Shown: positions 47,481 to 61,683, numbered from the stretch's first letter. The stretch: 64,000 nt of DNA from Puffinus mauretanicus (GCA_023333565.1 JAJKFH010003083.1:310001-374000); one strand, 5' to 3'. Made by a program: numbers and translations. Notes: a model not told the origin generated them from the letters alone.

Positions 47481-50400
47481 TTGTACATAGGTGTCCTGAT
47501 TTTACTTTCACTGATGTTGCTCCTTCGGCTTCTTACATCCTTGTGGTTTGTAAAAAGAATATATGAGGGAAATGACAACAAATTAATTTTACACATGTAA
47601 TGCATAGAGGGGAGGCCTACAAAGCTGTCCTTCCTCGTGTATCATTGCTGCTTATGGTATATGAATTTAGATGTTCGTTACTGGACGATGTAACTCAAAA
47701 AACTAAAATATGTCATTTATGTAATTTCTTTTTACCTTTTGCAGATTTAGTGAGTTTTCCTAATCTATCATGCAATATTTTATAACCCAAAGAGAGAGAA
47801 GAAAGAATAACTTACCCATATATTTCAGTAACAGTTTTTCATGGCTTGCCAATGGAGGAAGAGACCCCAAAGCAGATCATCCTCATGTTACCTCAATAAA
47901 AGGAACCGCATCTCTTGGTCAATAGCTCCACCAGACACAAGGTGCAGATTCCTGCGTTCATCATCTCTTAGGCCTGTGCTTTAAATATCAGAGATCCTTG
48001 CCTGGTTTAGATGGGTCTGCAGGGAGCTCCCCCCTCAGCAATAGCACTCTTAAGATTTACTTAAAAGCATCAGGGAGAAGGCGGACAGTCTGCAAATCCC
48101 AACAAACCCTAACCACAGCTGCAGAGAAAAGCAACATAAATCTCAGAGAGATTAAATGTGTTTCTGAATTCGTTCATCAGACCAAGAGCCTTTTCCCCTG
48201 TCTAGCTGTTTTTCACCACCATGCTGGAAACCCAGTCGGTGCTCACAGCCGGGAGAAGCCCCATCAGCTTCTCCCCAAAAACGCTGGCTTGGGTGATTCG
48301 GCAGAAGCAAAACAGGAATGTCTGTCAAGTGACAATTACTGCTACCGTTTCTTTCCCCCCTCACGTATTTTCTATGCCCCTTCTCTCCCCACATCGGTCA
48401 AGTAACCATCTTCTGTTTTTGCTTGCTGGTGCAGAACAATTTTGGGTACAGTGTAGAAAACAGCCTCTTAGTTTGCCTGTGTGGACTTCATGCCATCCAA
48501 CTACAGCCATCACATATGTAGGCTTCTAGTCTAAGGCACTCATCCTGTTCTTTCTATAGTCTAAGAGAGAGATAAAACTAAATTAACATGGACGATTCAC
48601 TCTATCTTACACAGCACTCTTACAATGGGATAGACTTGTCCTGGAGACATTTCTTCCTCCTCAAACAGCAACATTTCTGTACTTCCAACATAGTAATTAG
48701 GGCCATAAAAACCTTTCAGAGAGAACAAGGCATGTGCTACGTACAGCCTGTGTTGCGATAAGCAAACCAGGGAAGGAATGAAAATCAAATTCTTTTAACC
48801 TGTATATAACTACTCAAAGCATTTTTTTTTTAAATCACTACAAATTGCCCATTCTGATTATGCTCTTCCAAGGTGCCCTCAGCATTGAGTTGCAGAAATT
48901 TATCTGAACTGTCATTTATCAGCGAATAGTCTACCTTCCTCCTGCTTCATTTTCTCACTCCTGCGCATCACCTCCGAATACAGCTTTCCAAACATAAAGA
49001 AGTCCGGGCCAGTGAGGTAGGAGTGGGTTTGGGATAAACCCTTTTCCTCCTGGACTCTTGGCGGCACATTACTTTCATAAGATTTTGTAAAGCAAGTCGA
49101 GGTTGGGTTATGTGGTCTTGGTAGGGAGTCAGATTCATGGAGTGCATGAACCAAATCTTTTGCCAGCAATACCCCATCACTTGCACTACTCGCTAAGGCA
49201 CTCCTGCTCTCAAACACATGTTGCACAGACGGTGGGCAGCTCTGCACCCTTCCTCCCGTTTGCTCCCCAGCTGTGCATACTGGGCGTGCAGCATGGGAAC
49301 ACGCACCCCACACACTCAAGGGACTGGAATAAACGCAAGATACGCCCACCCAGGCTCACTTCCAGTTTTACCCTCTGAAACGTAGAGTCAAGGAAATCAT
49401 GCACTTAGGCAGCTGTTTTATTCTCAGTTTGCAAACATTAAACTGTACACAGTCATCTGGCAGAACATGACAACTTTTTCCTACGTTAATAATTTCAGTC
49501 CTGGTACTGACACAGAGCAAGCCTGAAAGGTGTAATGCACTCGATCACCTCTCGTTCTGCCAGCAGATTTCAGATTACGATGTAGTTACTTTTAATTTTA
49601 GTTTTCAAAATTCCCCATCAGGACTTTAACAAGAAACGTTAACACGATAGAAGATCATATAGTCTGCATTAGGTTTCTCACCAATTCTAAAATGTGAAAC
49701 TTAAAATGGAAAGACTTTATGGCATGATAAATTCAATCCAAAAGCTCTGTTATTGAAAACGCGTGTATATATTGGCTGTACAAAAGAGTTCTCCTGTTCT
49801 TGCCTACATTGAGTTTTTATAGCCCTCATTCCCCTTTTAACTAGTGATTTGTTTCAGAGGAAAACTGACCTTTAACCTGCTGGAAGACTGCAAAGCTTGG
49901 TTCTCCTATCAGTTCTTTGAGAAAGATGTTCTCATGTTGACTTTATTCCATAAAGTTTGTCTTCATCCCCCTTTCTTCATTTTAAGACAGACTTTGAAGA
50001 TGATAAGGAAAAGTTGCGGTCATCGTGATCTCTAAATATTGAGATATCAAAATTCACCTCATTAACAATAAGAAGTTAGCATATCTTTTGTTTGTTAGAA
50101 TCCTCCCTCAAAAAGATAATGCCAGAGATATTAAAAAAAAAAACAAACCACCACCACAGCAGACTGATCTCATGCATGAAGACCTAATAACTATCAAGCT
50201 AGGAAAAGTACATTTAAAAAAAGATTTAATTCCCAGTGTTAAGCTCAAGTATTTTTTTTCTACCAAAAATGCATATGCAGTACCAATTGCAACTAAGGGG
50301 AGAAGTACAAACAACTATTGTTATTGCAATACGCGCACATTTTTCCTCTAATTCACCCTTTGTAAGGCAGTCCACGGCCTGGACATGACCAGAGACCAGT

Positions 50401-52859
50401 ATAGTTGCATTATTTATCTCAGTGCACCACACAAAAATACAGGGCAGGGCTAACACCAGTGTGCCAGGAACAGTTAACCTGCAAATTCTCACTGCCTCCA
50501 TTTTCTCTTTTTCTGGGAGCGCCTCTGTGTTTTGCAGCATGCTGCAATCTGTGCCACCCCTGCATTCACTCCCTGCTTCCCCAATGAATGGGATTTTGGA
50601 TAAAACCAAGGGCTTTGGCACTCCTCTAACCAAATCTTGGGTTGGTTCCTTGTTCCCCCATCCAGTTACAATTAAATATTGCACCTTTTCCAAATGTTAT
50701 GTTCTGAAGTCTGTTGTAGAAATACCCGTGAAGCAGAGATAAGCTCATTGCTGAAAGCCTCAAATCTCATCTGTTCACTTTCTACTGCTTCTAGCTTTTC
50801 TCATAGTGATAATATCCCTCCTTCTGGCAATACTTTTATTTGTGCTCTAGCACTCAACCAAAAGCATTAGTTTTCAGATAGAAAATAGTCTATTCATCTT
50901 CTGCTGCACCATTGTCTCCTCCTCCTATGAGAATTCCTCCAAGCTAACAGGGCTTCCATCATCTCCTTTGTCTAAACTGTTGTCTTTGGTTTTTTACTAA
51001 CACTCATTATTATGTTGGCAGGATGGGGTTTTTTTAATCCATTTACCTTTGGAATGATCTTCTAGGTTTCAAAAGCTTTTGACCTTCACCTAGCATCCTA
51101 CCTTATGGCCCTTCCTGGGGTTCTTTGGATTTGCTGCCACCTTCACAAATTCAAATCACTGCCCACTATCGGCTTCATTGCTGAGTAACTTCTCGATAAA
51201 CTTTCACTGGTCTGGTGAGGGTTAATTTTTGATCTCCCATAGTCCCTCTCTGAGCACCTCACAGCCTTTAATCAAATACTCAGTTCTCCTTACATTGCAA
51301 GACTGAGTTTTCCATCTTATACGAGTTGCAAAGGCTCCCAAGTTCCACCTTTCTTTTCATACTTACCACATAAAAGCATTTCCCTCATATTTTTGATTTT
51401 TACTGAAGACCCTAGCTCCCCTCCAGTGTCTGTACTGTATTTTCATAATTATTTTCCCCTGAGTTAACAGAAAACAGTAAAAAAAAAAAATCAAAATCTG
51501 CAACTGTGAAATACAAGGCTACTTCCCACCACCTCCCTTCTGCTGGCACACAGCACTTACAGACAGAAGATGAAGCATGGTTTCCAGAGGGATTCAGATC
51601 TGGTGGGGCTTTTATCTGCTCTGTTTTTCCATTTTCCAGAACGTTTTATTATTTTGCTCTGAAATGAAGAAAGACAGGCTATCAGATAGAGTCTTCTTTC
51701 CTTCAGCAACTATTTGATCAGCACTGCATAAGGACTGCTTCACACAAAACCTCTACCAAATCCTGCAAGAGCCCTTTGCGAGTCCAGCTCCTCCAGTAAC
51801 AAGTCAATCCATTGGCATGGCTGGTTTTGCTGACGATGCACATTTCCCTAAAAATACGCTTTGGTATCTTGGCTACCATCAAAATGTTTATATAAAGGCT
51901 TAAGTACAGTTTGTGCATTTTACAATGGTTTTGGAATACTAGAGATAAAAGGAATAAGAGATTGTCGTAATTATTTATATTTAGCTGAAGATTACAGTAA
52001 GGGTCATGTACCCTGTTTTAGCCGTGCCAGTAGTTGTAGGGTTCAAACCAAAAGTGAAACATGTCACAGGTTTAAAATTTGTTTGTCCCTCCTGATCCAT
52101 CTTGGATGACAACTGTTGGGTGAGAGAGGAGGAAGGGGCCAGGAAAACTGCACGGCTTCCACCTCTAACCGCTTCTGCCTGAGAGCAGGTTTGGTCCTGT
52201 GAGCTGAAAAAAAAGTTCTCTAATGCCTCTCTAAAAAGCAAGACATGCACAAAGGCCGTGACGTGAATGAAACACATTGCAGACACCACAGTCACGTCGT
52301 GCTGGGGTTGACCCTTCTCTTGGTAGCCTTGATGAAGAGTTCAGGGTCTGGGTGCAAAGGCTGCAGTGCCCTCACCCGGGAGCAACTCCTTCCTAATCAC
52401 GCTGTGGCATTTTGTGTCTGCAGCCGTGCAGTTTTATAATGCAGCTTTGTGGGTGTAGCTGCTCTGAAGATAAAAAAAAAGAGACCCTTCAGCCACTGGC
52501 ACCTTTCTTACAAGTTCTTACAATTAAAGTAAAGATACACTGAAAGAGAACGCAAGTCAAAATGTTGAAATACATACTAGTGAAGTTATACTGGGATGCT
52601 GACCTATATGTATTTAACAGTTTGTGATCATAACAGTCCTGAATAAGACCTGATGAACAGGACTAGAAAACATATTACAAATATAAGCAGTATACGTTCC
52701 TGAAAATGTATGGCTAATGATTCCTGTGCACAAAACCCAGGAAATTCTGAACTATGATTTCTAGAACAAACCTATTTCATCCCTCTTGTATTCTGAATTG
52801 CTGAATTACACGGTATTCACTTTTATGCTTTAATATTTCTGCAACGTTACTAAGTTACA
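47481..52859. other. Non-genic unique sequence
   Basis: No gene is supported. Frames of 135 codons (47998-48405, +), 145 codons (48912-49349, -) and 155 codons (50226-50693, -) overlap frames on the other strand and lack recognisable domains. A(13) lies at about 51478-51490. The stretch 50920-51480 is pyrimidine-rich and may be a decayed repeat, but I cannot assign it. AT-rich repeat-free sequence also occurs at 49600-49760. Confidence 0.72.
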
Positions 52860-53130
52860 GTAATATGGAACAACGTTTTATCTGCCTTCAGACAGATCCT
52901 GGTCTCAGATAGACAAGCATAAATCTGGAGTAACTCAATTATTCTTGTGTTTTCTCAGGAGTTACACTAATTTAGCTAACAATCGTCTCCAGACCATTGA
53001 ATTAAAGTGCTTTACAAGGCAATACTTTAATGTTAATATTCTTTAAATTAATATAAATGTGTCTTTCAGTTATATTTTCACGTAAAATCCATTTCAAACG
53101 CATTAATTCAATTACCTTGTTCTATAGATA
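52860..53130. promoter_or_regulatory. Candidate AT-rich regulatory block
   Basis: This is repeat-free sequence with closely packed cores (CATTGAATTAAAGTGC, TTTAATGTTAATATTC, TTTAAATTAATATAAATG, GCATTAATTCAATTACC). Homeodomain-type sites of this density fit an enhancer, but AT-rich DNA gives many by chance. Low confidence. Confidence 0.25.
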
Positions 53131-55229
53131 CTCAACATTCAAGTAGGCTTTTATCAGTGCCAGAAAGCCAGTGGCAAGTTCCTACTGGCAAAACTCATAG
53201 CAAGACCGAACTCTAAATGTGCACACATTTACAGTTGTAAGCTGAGACTTCAACGATGAAAATATAATTACTAAAATTCCACAGACTTGGACAAAATTAT
53301 GTTCTATATATGAGATTTTTTTTTTAAATGCACATTTGTTTCAGCCTGCAACCTGCATATACCGTGCCAAATCTTGCTCATTCCAAAATCAGCATCACTG
53401 AGTTCCCATTAGCTCCAATGGGAACAAAATTTGTCCTACGTTCCCTGTTGGTGGAAGACAGTTGAAAGAAATGCAGCGTTATGTACTTGTTCGATATAAC
53501 TTTGTTACCTGAAAAACCTTTTTCTTCAAACACAAAGTGCATCAGTTCTCACTGAAAACTTAACCTGTGTTTGAAGTTCACCGACCAGGAGAGACACTTT
53601 TCAAATCTCTAGTCACACAACTGGGACCAGAAAAAAAAATCAGAAATGCTGCTTCTTACTTTTTACTTTTTGTGCAACTTAATCACACCCTCTACATATT
53701 GATAAGTAGGAAGAATAAACATTCATTTAGTTTAAATCCATCATACAGTGCAGAACAAGTTCTTTGGATCACTAATGAGCTTAAAGTACATTTGCGCTTA
53801 AAGCGTGTGTGCGAGAGGGGCAGGACTGTCGGCAGCGTGCAAAATCAACCCCCTTGAGCATCACAAAGCGTAGATGCTTGGAGCAGGTTATGCTTTTATC
53901 CCTCAGCCTTATCTTCTACAGAGGGACCCCAACAGCGTGTATGGGGGTGGGAGAGCTCGGCGGCAAAGTGAGATTTCTCTATCTGCTCATGTAAGGTTTT
54001 CTCCCCCTGTTCTCCATAGGTGCAGTTCAGAGACTATCGCAGTTCACAGGAGACGCCCCGCTAATTTCATGGGACTTAGACCCTGGTCATATTGCAACCC
54101 CCTGCATCAATGATTTAATCCCTCAGTTATCTCCTTTTATACATATTCAGGAATCGCAATAACAAATTAAGTAACTCTAGAGGTGCCAGAGACAAACTGA
54201 GAGACTGAAATATCGGAACGTGGTGGTACATTTCCATCATCTCGTCAGCAAGCACCGAGCCGCGAGTAAAAGCTGCCACAGCTCCCGGGAGAGCAGAGAG
54301 CATCCAGCCTTCAGCTCCAGCCAATAAGTATCCAAACGTAGCATTTGTCCTGTGATTACAAATCAAATTTGTTTCCATCTGGCTGTCAAAGCTGAAGCAG
54401 CACTCAGCCAAAATATCACTGACTATTTTTCAATGGCTACATTGTCCTTTAAACATTACCAATGCTTTACTTATATATAAAAATAACAGTACAGCCACTA
54501 AGGTAGGGGAACACGGAGTGTGATATAATTAAAATGGACTGGCATTATATCTTCAAATAAAGCAGTACAAAGATTTGTGTATATTTAGTATCTTATAAAA
54601 AGTTTGTGGAAAGGGGCTGGTTGTTTCACAGTATTCATCCAATGTCCTTGAACAGCAAATGTATTTACACATAAATTATCAGAAAATCAATAATCATTGT
54701 TTCCAAAGATGAAACTCTTTCCTCGTGCCCATATTAAATTTCAATTTTCCCCTCTAAACAAACATCCTGTTACTGAGAAGAAGGAAGAAACGATCCACAA
54801 ACACAAGATCAAATCGTTCACCCGTCCAGCCTGTGACTGAAGCTTGGGCATGGTCCCCCGAGTTAATCCTCTGAATGGGACGCGCACGCCTGTACCTGCT
54901 CCCGGTGAACCTGGGCAGTCTTGCAGAGCCACAAATACCCCTGGACTACAGCACCGAAGAATGTGATTCTCTGCCCACTGAGATTATCCCCCATTTCTCT
55001 CCCTGAGCTGTATATTCACAAAAAAAATTGTCTGATGTAAACCAAATTGAGTGATGTTTTCTACCAGCCAAGGATCTCCTTCTGGGTTTTGTGCAATAAC
55101 AGAGATGAAGTTCATTATTCACATAACTGCTGCAAAAATATTATTCCAAGGCCTAATATTGCCTTTTTGTTTAAGCAAACCTCACGCTGAAGTGAAGGTT
55201 TTTATTTTATTATTGTTCGTATAAGAACA
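53131..55229. other. Non-genic unique sequence
   Basis: No gene, RNA or transposon is recognised. Frames reach 96 codons (53567-53857, +) without family resemblance. A T(10) run lies near 53317. Confidence 0.76.
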
Positions 55230-55283
55230 AAGAAAGAGTTCTTTTTTTATTTACTCAAGAAAGAGTTCTTTTTTTATTTACTC
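55230..55283. repeat. 27-bp perfect tandem duplication
   Basis: Two identical adjacent 27-bp units (55230-55256 and 55257-55283) run AAGAAAGAGTTC, then seven T, then ATTTACTC. Complete identity implies a very recent event, a possible length polymorphism, or an assembly artefact. No function is evident. Confidence 0.97.
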
Positions 55284-57109
55284 TGTAAAGCAAAGAAATT
55301 AACCGTGAATGTTAAAATACTACATCAGTTTAGATATTTCAAACCCCAAACATCTACGGTTTAATAGATCTGTATTTTTCGCCTGTATAATGAATGTTTC
55401 TAAATATACTCAGAGAAAAGGAAGACTATTTACCTTTTTAATATTTAATATTTGCAGCCATATATATGGAAACAATTTACCATGAGTATATTTCTGGTGA
55501 AAGAAAACAGCTCCATTACAAGGCTGAAATGCAGCTTTGATTGCAAAACCTCTGAAACACCCAGGTTTTGCATCCTGAATGTCAAATAAAAAACAGTCGA
55601 CCCCAGAATCTTGAGACGAACTGTACATAAACCAGCAAGTAATCAAATGCAAAATATGATTTAAAGTCTTGCATAGTGGTTCATGCCCAGATCTATTTAT
55701 ATGCTGAAATACTTCAAAATTATATCAGCTGGAACTTCTGCCTCCATGCTAACACCTCGCATTCATCATTTTAAAAAATGATGTTATTTGAAGGCTCTTC
55801 ATTTCAAAATGCCAACGATTGTGATTTTCACATCATCCCTTAAAATCCCATCACCCATTTCTTTGATGTAGCCAACACTTACGGCGCTTAATGCCATTTC
55901 CTACGCTGCAGGCTAACAGAGACATTGGCACAACCTGGCAGGCGGGACGAAAGAATTGTTGGTCGGACCTACAGGAACCTCCCAGGAGACGTGCGCTCTC
56001 CACAGGCAGCGGCAGGAGGCTGGGCAGGGCATCCCCCAGCGACCAAGATGCCTATTTAGACAATGGAATCATGTCTTCACATCACAAATATCTCAAGGAA
56101 GGAAATTCATATTTATGCTATGTTATATTAATTATGTATTACATCATTATATTCTCCCTTAGGTTATTTTTGGTAGAGAAATTCAACCATGTTCCATCTA
56201 ATACTGAAAGTGATTATGTGATAGTTTCACGTGTTTACACTGCTTTCTCCGTAGCAAAAATTACTGTTGAATACATAGCAAAGGCCAATATCACTGTACA
56301 GATAATTAAAGGGTTAATTCCCCACTTCTTTATTCTTTGTACCACCTGCAAAAGAATCTTTTCCCAAACCCCATAAAGAATAATCCTTTGTTTTTCTTTT
56401 TGCTTAATTTTTGTCAATTGCTTTCTTACAAACATAGTAAATAACACATGGTTTCCCACAGGGTGTTAAATCCTAGAACTCTAAGGCTCAAGTTAAGACC
56501 TTGTAGTTTATCATTTCAGCAATAGATATAAGTCTTCAAATCCTGCACTAATTAGGTGCAGCTTTTTATGTGTGTCTTCTACATGTAAATGAGAAAGTAA
56601 AACCTATTACAAATTAAACCTGTGAAAATGGGCATCTTTCTGTTGTTACCTTCTATTCAAGCCAGTGCCCCTGTAAGGGTCTAATCATCTAGAGAGAGAT
56701 CTGCTGCTGGCAAGCCACTAAGGTCACAGATACTACTCTTCTGAAGAGCCGGCTCTACTTATCCTAACCCAGTATGCAGGTCGTTTGACAGTCTGCACTG
56801 GAGCGGCTACAGAAATAGAGCAACGAAATCCCTGCCCAAACCAAAAGAGAAAAACACTCCTGACATTCCGCTACCTACCTAGGTAGGGTTTTTTTCTTAT
56901 CTACATGGTTTGACTTTGGTACACGTTAACGATCAGTTACACAACATTTACAGTGACGTTTAGGTGGTAAATTTGTTCCAAATTCTGCTTATGCTTCCTT
57001 CTTTTATACGTAATTATGTTCCTCTACACCTTCAGATGGCCCAGACTCCACAAAACTGCAGGACCACAGTGTCCCAGGAGACTCCAACATTAGATCGGAT
57101 CAGCCGGGG
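55284..57109. other. Non-genic unique sequence
   Basis: A 161-codon frame (55891-56376, +) contains a hydrophobic stretch rich in Ile, Leu and Tyr, but this arises from AT-rich DNA and has no family match that I know. A 14-bp palindrome CCTACCTAGGTAGG lies at 56874-56887. Nothing else is recognised. Confidence 0.74.
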
Positions 57110-57411
57110 CTTTACCTGGTCAAGTTGTGAAAAGCTCTTGAGGATGGAGAGTCCACTGCTCATCCATCCTCCTGGGTGGAAAAGTTTTTTCCAATCTCCA
57201 ACCCCAACCTCACAAGACACAACCTGTGGCCCCTGCCACGCTGTTTGGCACTGAAGAAAGAGTCCGACTCCATCATCTCCGTACCTGCTCTTCAAGTAGC
57301 TGCAGGGTGCTGTTAGATCACCCTTAGCCTCTTCTTCAGGACACTAAACAAGCCCAATTTCTTCATCATCTCCTCCTAGGTCTAGTGCCCTAAACCCCAA
57401 CCTCTCCAGTT
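57110..57411 (-). mobile_element. CR1 LINE internal 3' fragment, minus strand
   Basis: In antisense order the sequence follows CR1. It shows CTCTTGAGGATGGAGAGTCC (the fixed GATGGRGACTCC block), GTTTTTTCCAATCTCCAACC (TTTTTCCTAATGTCCAGCC type), ACAACCTGTGGCCCCTGCC, CACTGAAGAAAGAGTCCG, TTAGCCTCTTCTTCAGGACAC and AAACAAGCCCAATTTCTTCA. The terminal ATTCTATG tail is missing. It is old, diverged and non-coding. The left border is approximate, and similarity may reach to about 57050. Confidence 0.82.
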
Positions 57412-60400
57412 CCTATACTTACAACTTGCTTTCTTGTGCATGATCACAGCAGTACTTTGACACACTGTTAAGACAGTAATAGTCATAGTACCAGCTACCC
57501 GTTTACTGATAGTAAAAGGCTGATCTTCATTACCTCTTAGCAGTGATAAAAGCTCCTTTCTCTGTATCATTTTCCTCATAAAAAAATTGCAACAGGTACC
57601 AGGCACTGCCAAAAAGCTTAAGTCACCCAGGCAATATTGCTGCTCTTGCACTGGGCAAGCTCAGGTCTTTGTCTGGCAAGAGTTCACACTGGAGGTGAAT
57701 TTTAGAGGCAGGATCATCCTTTAGCAGACTAGAGGGGAAGAGCACATGTTAGGAAGACTAGTGAGCTGCCCACCCCACAGGGTAGCACGTCTATTGGGAA
57801 GAACAAACGCTTCCCTGAGAAGAGAAGAACAAGGATCAGGACCACCCACCAATCTTGGTGGCCAACAGAGCGCAAGAGGCAGTTGTCACCCCTCAACCAT
57901 GGTGAGACCCAGCTCCTAATGCATTTCCCCTCCACATCCCGCAAGCACTGCCAAACTCTCTAGCCAGCCATGAGGTGACTGTACGTACTCATCTACTACC
58001 ATGCAACTCTCCCCACCTACACGCTACCTGAATATTCCACCTGAAGAAGGGACCTCGTTCCGAGTCTCCCGCTTCCCTGGGCTCTGGGGCTATTTTCTCT
58101 GTTTTGCAATGTTTTCTTTTTTCTAACATTTTGCACACTTAAACAGGCACTGCCAATTATGCTCAGTTTATCTATTCCTGCATTACAGATTTCTAAATGG
58201 GCCCTGTTCATCCTTTCAGTTTTGTTAATAAATCATTTTGGTTGCATGCAGATGCCTGCCAAAATAAGGAAGATTCATGAGACTGAGTTACAAGCATTTA
58301 TTAATTAGAGGGATCAAGGTGTCACAAGCATGAAACATCTATCCCAGACTGAGAGCTGGCAAACTGTCACTGTAGTGCACCACTACAGCAATGCGATAGA
58401 AAAAAGCAGCATATGTAACATTCTGGCTTTACGAGCCCCCATTATAGCATTAACTTTCCAATCTTTGCCCTCAAGGCTCTGGGCAATGCTGCCAGGTGAG
58501 AGAACACAAACCACACGTTATTTCTTTTTTCCCTTGAGTCAGTCCAGCTACGCCCATCCCACTTTCAGATTACTTGTACTGGACCTTGAAGACAGTATTA
58601 CCTTGAAAATATTGGACTGTCATGGAAAATACTCCCACGTAGAAATATTCTCTATGAGCCCTGTAGGAAGTCGCACAGACATGCATCCCCGCTGGCAGCG
58701 CGGTACTTGTACCGTCTTGCGCAAGTACCATCTCGTCTTCAGCCTGGATGCCAGCCCCGTTTCGCAGGTAGTAAGTACGTCGCTGAACCACCTGCTTTCC
58801 AGGCCCTCTGACGCAAGTGCACTGTTTCACGATTTGCGGTGGGTGAAAGCAAAAGCGAGTTTCCACCGTGACATTGGGCATTAATAACCCATAATCAAAC
58901 TGCTATGTTGAGAGCAGAAACAGCTTGTCAGGTGGATCAGGAGTTTCTTCTCTCCTAGTAGGAACAGACAGACTGGAACAACACACCAAGTCTTCACTAC
59001 CTGCACAGGCTGAATCTGTCTCCAAGCAGACAGGGCAGATTTCCCAGGACCTACCAAATTCACAGAGGACAACCCCTCTGTGAGCTGCTGATATTCACTG
59101 CTAGCCACAGACACAGCTAAAACAGTCACTGGCTAACGCAGTCCTGCATGCACGAAAGCCAAGAAGCACATCCCCCCCGCAATGCAGACCTGCTCCTGAA
59201 GATTAAATATTCCCCAAGCTTTTTCCCACCCCCAGAGCCAGTAGTCTGCTTGGAGGTTTCTTTTAAGAAGTGGTGACAAGAAATATATTCTGATCTAAAC
59301 TTTTTATTCTCGTTTATTCAATATAGCTTCAACTCCTATTTGCTTTTGTATTGTTTTTATGTTTCTACCTGCTTAATTCACTTCCCTTCTCTAGCGCACA
59401 GAAGCCAGCTGGACACGGAAGTGTATTTAATGAAGCAATTCTCTGGTATCCGCCTCTTGTTTTCCATCAGCCTTACTGCCTCCAGAAAATGCCAGGTAGT
59501 AGATGTTACGGCCGGGGCCTTCAAATAGTCAATACAGCTGAATTTCCACTATCGCACTTCCCCCTGCAACCTCTGGCACTTCTTTTAAACCTTTCTGCCC
59601 TGGATGACAAACTACTGACACAGGCGTGAGGTGGGATACAACCACCTAAGTGGAGATGTGACAAAGTCATCAGCGGCTCAAAGAAGGCATTTGTTTGCTC
59701 CTTTTCAGCCTGCCACCACATCTTGTTTGGGCTGGTTCATTAAAAAGCCATAACGGTTGCTCAGTCATGCTCAGACTACGGATTTCTATAGTCATATTGT
59801 TTCTAAATATTTAAACAACTGTCTTGCAGTGACGGCTGCATGGTTTCCGAGGTGCTTACCTCCACAATAACAGTTTACTACCAAGCAGCCAATTTCTGAA
59901 TCTGAATTTTAGCTGTTGAACTGCCTACAGGAAAGGGAATGTCTGAGCCGGTGTTTACATCTTGCACGTTAATGGAATGGAGGTTAGCACAGTCAAGACC
60001 TGTCAAGATAATAGAGAAGGATTTTGTACATTTACAAGGTAAAAAAAGTTAAATTTTTATGAGCAATTTTGAATCTGGCCTGTTGCTGCCACCCTCCCTT
60101 TGCTTATCCATCAACAAACCCTCGCTCCGCGTACCACTTCACAACCATTTTTCCTTATATCTGGTCTTCTATATGAACTGCAAATCTCTGCCTGCCCCTG
60201 CATCATATAACAAAAATATGAAAGAAAACCACTGGGTCTGCATCAGTATTAGATTTATAAGCCGTTACTGCTAATCATCATGGAAATAACAGCAACCACC
60301 AAACCACAAACTCAACCTTGTCATGCACAAGTCCTAACCCACCAATATCAACATGAGCTGAGCTGGTTTTGACAAATTCTATAACAAGCCTTGGCCAACT

Positions 60401-61169
60401 TGGCTCATTTTACCCAAAATGAGTATTGCACCCTTTTTTTGGTGCAAATACTGTCAGGCAGCTGAAGAACACAAACCTGTGCACGTCGCACCGCTGCAGC
60501 CAGACGTGCCTCTCCCCACTGCCCCTCCAGTGTCCCCGCTCAACTGGAACCAGTAGCAACTGGAACCATTTTCTCCTGCCACCACCAAGGCTAATTCTCC
60601 CATAGCGAGTAATCTGCGTGGGCAAACACTGCTGGCATTTAATGATGTGGGACACAACAATGCAGCATGGGCTGCCTCACCATCACTTTTTTTCAAGGAT
60701 TGCACCATAAAAAGCAAGAATTGCTGCTTTTTATGTCCTACCACTTTTAAAGCTCCTAATTTCTCACCAACCATTCCAGTACTGTCTATATTGCAGAATC
60801 CCCTTATGCAGAATCTCTGCTCTCTGGGCTTATAATTTTAATATATGATTGAGATGCCCAACCCTTCTTCTAATAAGCAGTGATAAATAATCCCAATTAG
60901 ATACTTAGTATCAGGGTATTTGCCCTTCACCTATAATTGCCCTTTTCCACTCATAAAGGGAGAGGTTTTAGTCTCACCTATATATTTACTAATAATTTTC
61001 TCTCCTGTGTTAACATTTCCAGTGCTATTTGACATTTCATTCTCAGGGTTTTCTCTTCCAATTATTTTTTATTGGCTGTGATTTTGTGTCTTTTATTAGA
61101 GGTGCAGAGGGCCAGAAATTCAACCCCTACTGCAGAAGCCTTGTGTCAACATCTCCATCTAGACAACAG
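57412..61169. other. Non-genic unique sequence
   Basis: No gene is supported. The second-longest open frame (184 codons, 58330-58884, +) overlaps a 103-codon frame on the other strand (58570-58881), and neither has recognisable features. The part 58100-58280 is repeat-free with GTTAATAAATCATTTTGG and an inverted pair ATTTTGG/CCAAAAT (58235-58241 and 58259-58265) enclosing TGCATGCA. A 12-bp direct repeat CAACTGGAACCA recurs at 60541-60552 and 60557-60568. Confidence 0.72.
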
Positions 61170-61420
61170 GCTTGCAATTAAAAAATAAAATAAAATTAAA
61201 AAAACACCAGAAACCTAACCTATTCTTTCCCCCCTTGCCCTGCTTTCCTGCCCATTTTTTGTTTTTGTTGGGGGGTTTTTTGTTTGTTTTCTGGGGGTTG
61301 GTTTTTTTTTTTTTTTTTTTTTGTTGGGTTTTTTATTATTACAGGGTAGTATCTCTGAGTTCAGATAGGACAAAGCCCAAGTTATTAAAAAAAAAAAAAG
61401 TAAAAAGAAAAAATGAGGTT
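61170..61420. repeat. Low-complexity cluster
   Basis: An A-rich run (61177-61206) is followed by a C/T-rich part, a G/T-rich part (61259-61300), T(21) at 61302-61322 and A(13) at 61387-61399. The alternation of A- and T-runs gives several artefactual open frames on both strands. No mobile element body is recognised. Confidence 0.88.
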
Positions 61421-61683
61421 CCACTAACATTAAAAAGCCTTGTTCCCATAGAAGCATGACACCATCAAACACTACTCCAATGCAGACATGGGAACTCCAA
61501 AAGGAGCAGGGATATTTCCACCAAGTTTTGAATACCTCTGATTTTATTTTCATTCTGTCTTCCCTATAAGGAAATGCTGTCTTCAATTTTAATTAACCCA
61601 AACTTTAAAATTGGAGAATATTTTTCAAGTATTTGGTCATCCACCGTTTAGTGGGTAAATATTCCCATGGAGACTTTGCAGAA

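Noticed and set aside
50920..51480. Pyrimidine-rich stretch considered as a decayed LINE
   Set aside because: No ordered run of CR1 or L2 landmark blocks could be followed. It is left as unassigned.
55891..56376. 161-codon frame with a membrane-like segment
   Set aside because: The hydrophobic stretch comes from AT-rich codons. No family is recognised, and it has no neighbouring gene context.
61172..61586. Open frames of 95 and 123 codons on opposite strands
   Set aside because: Both are products of the poly(T) and poly(A) low-complexity cluster.
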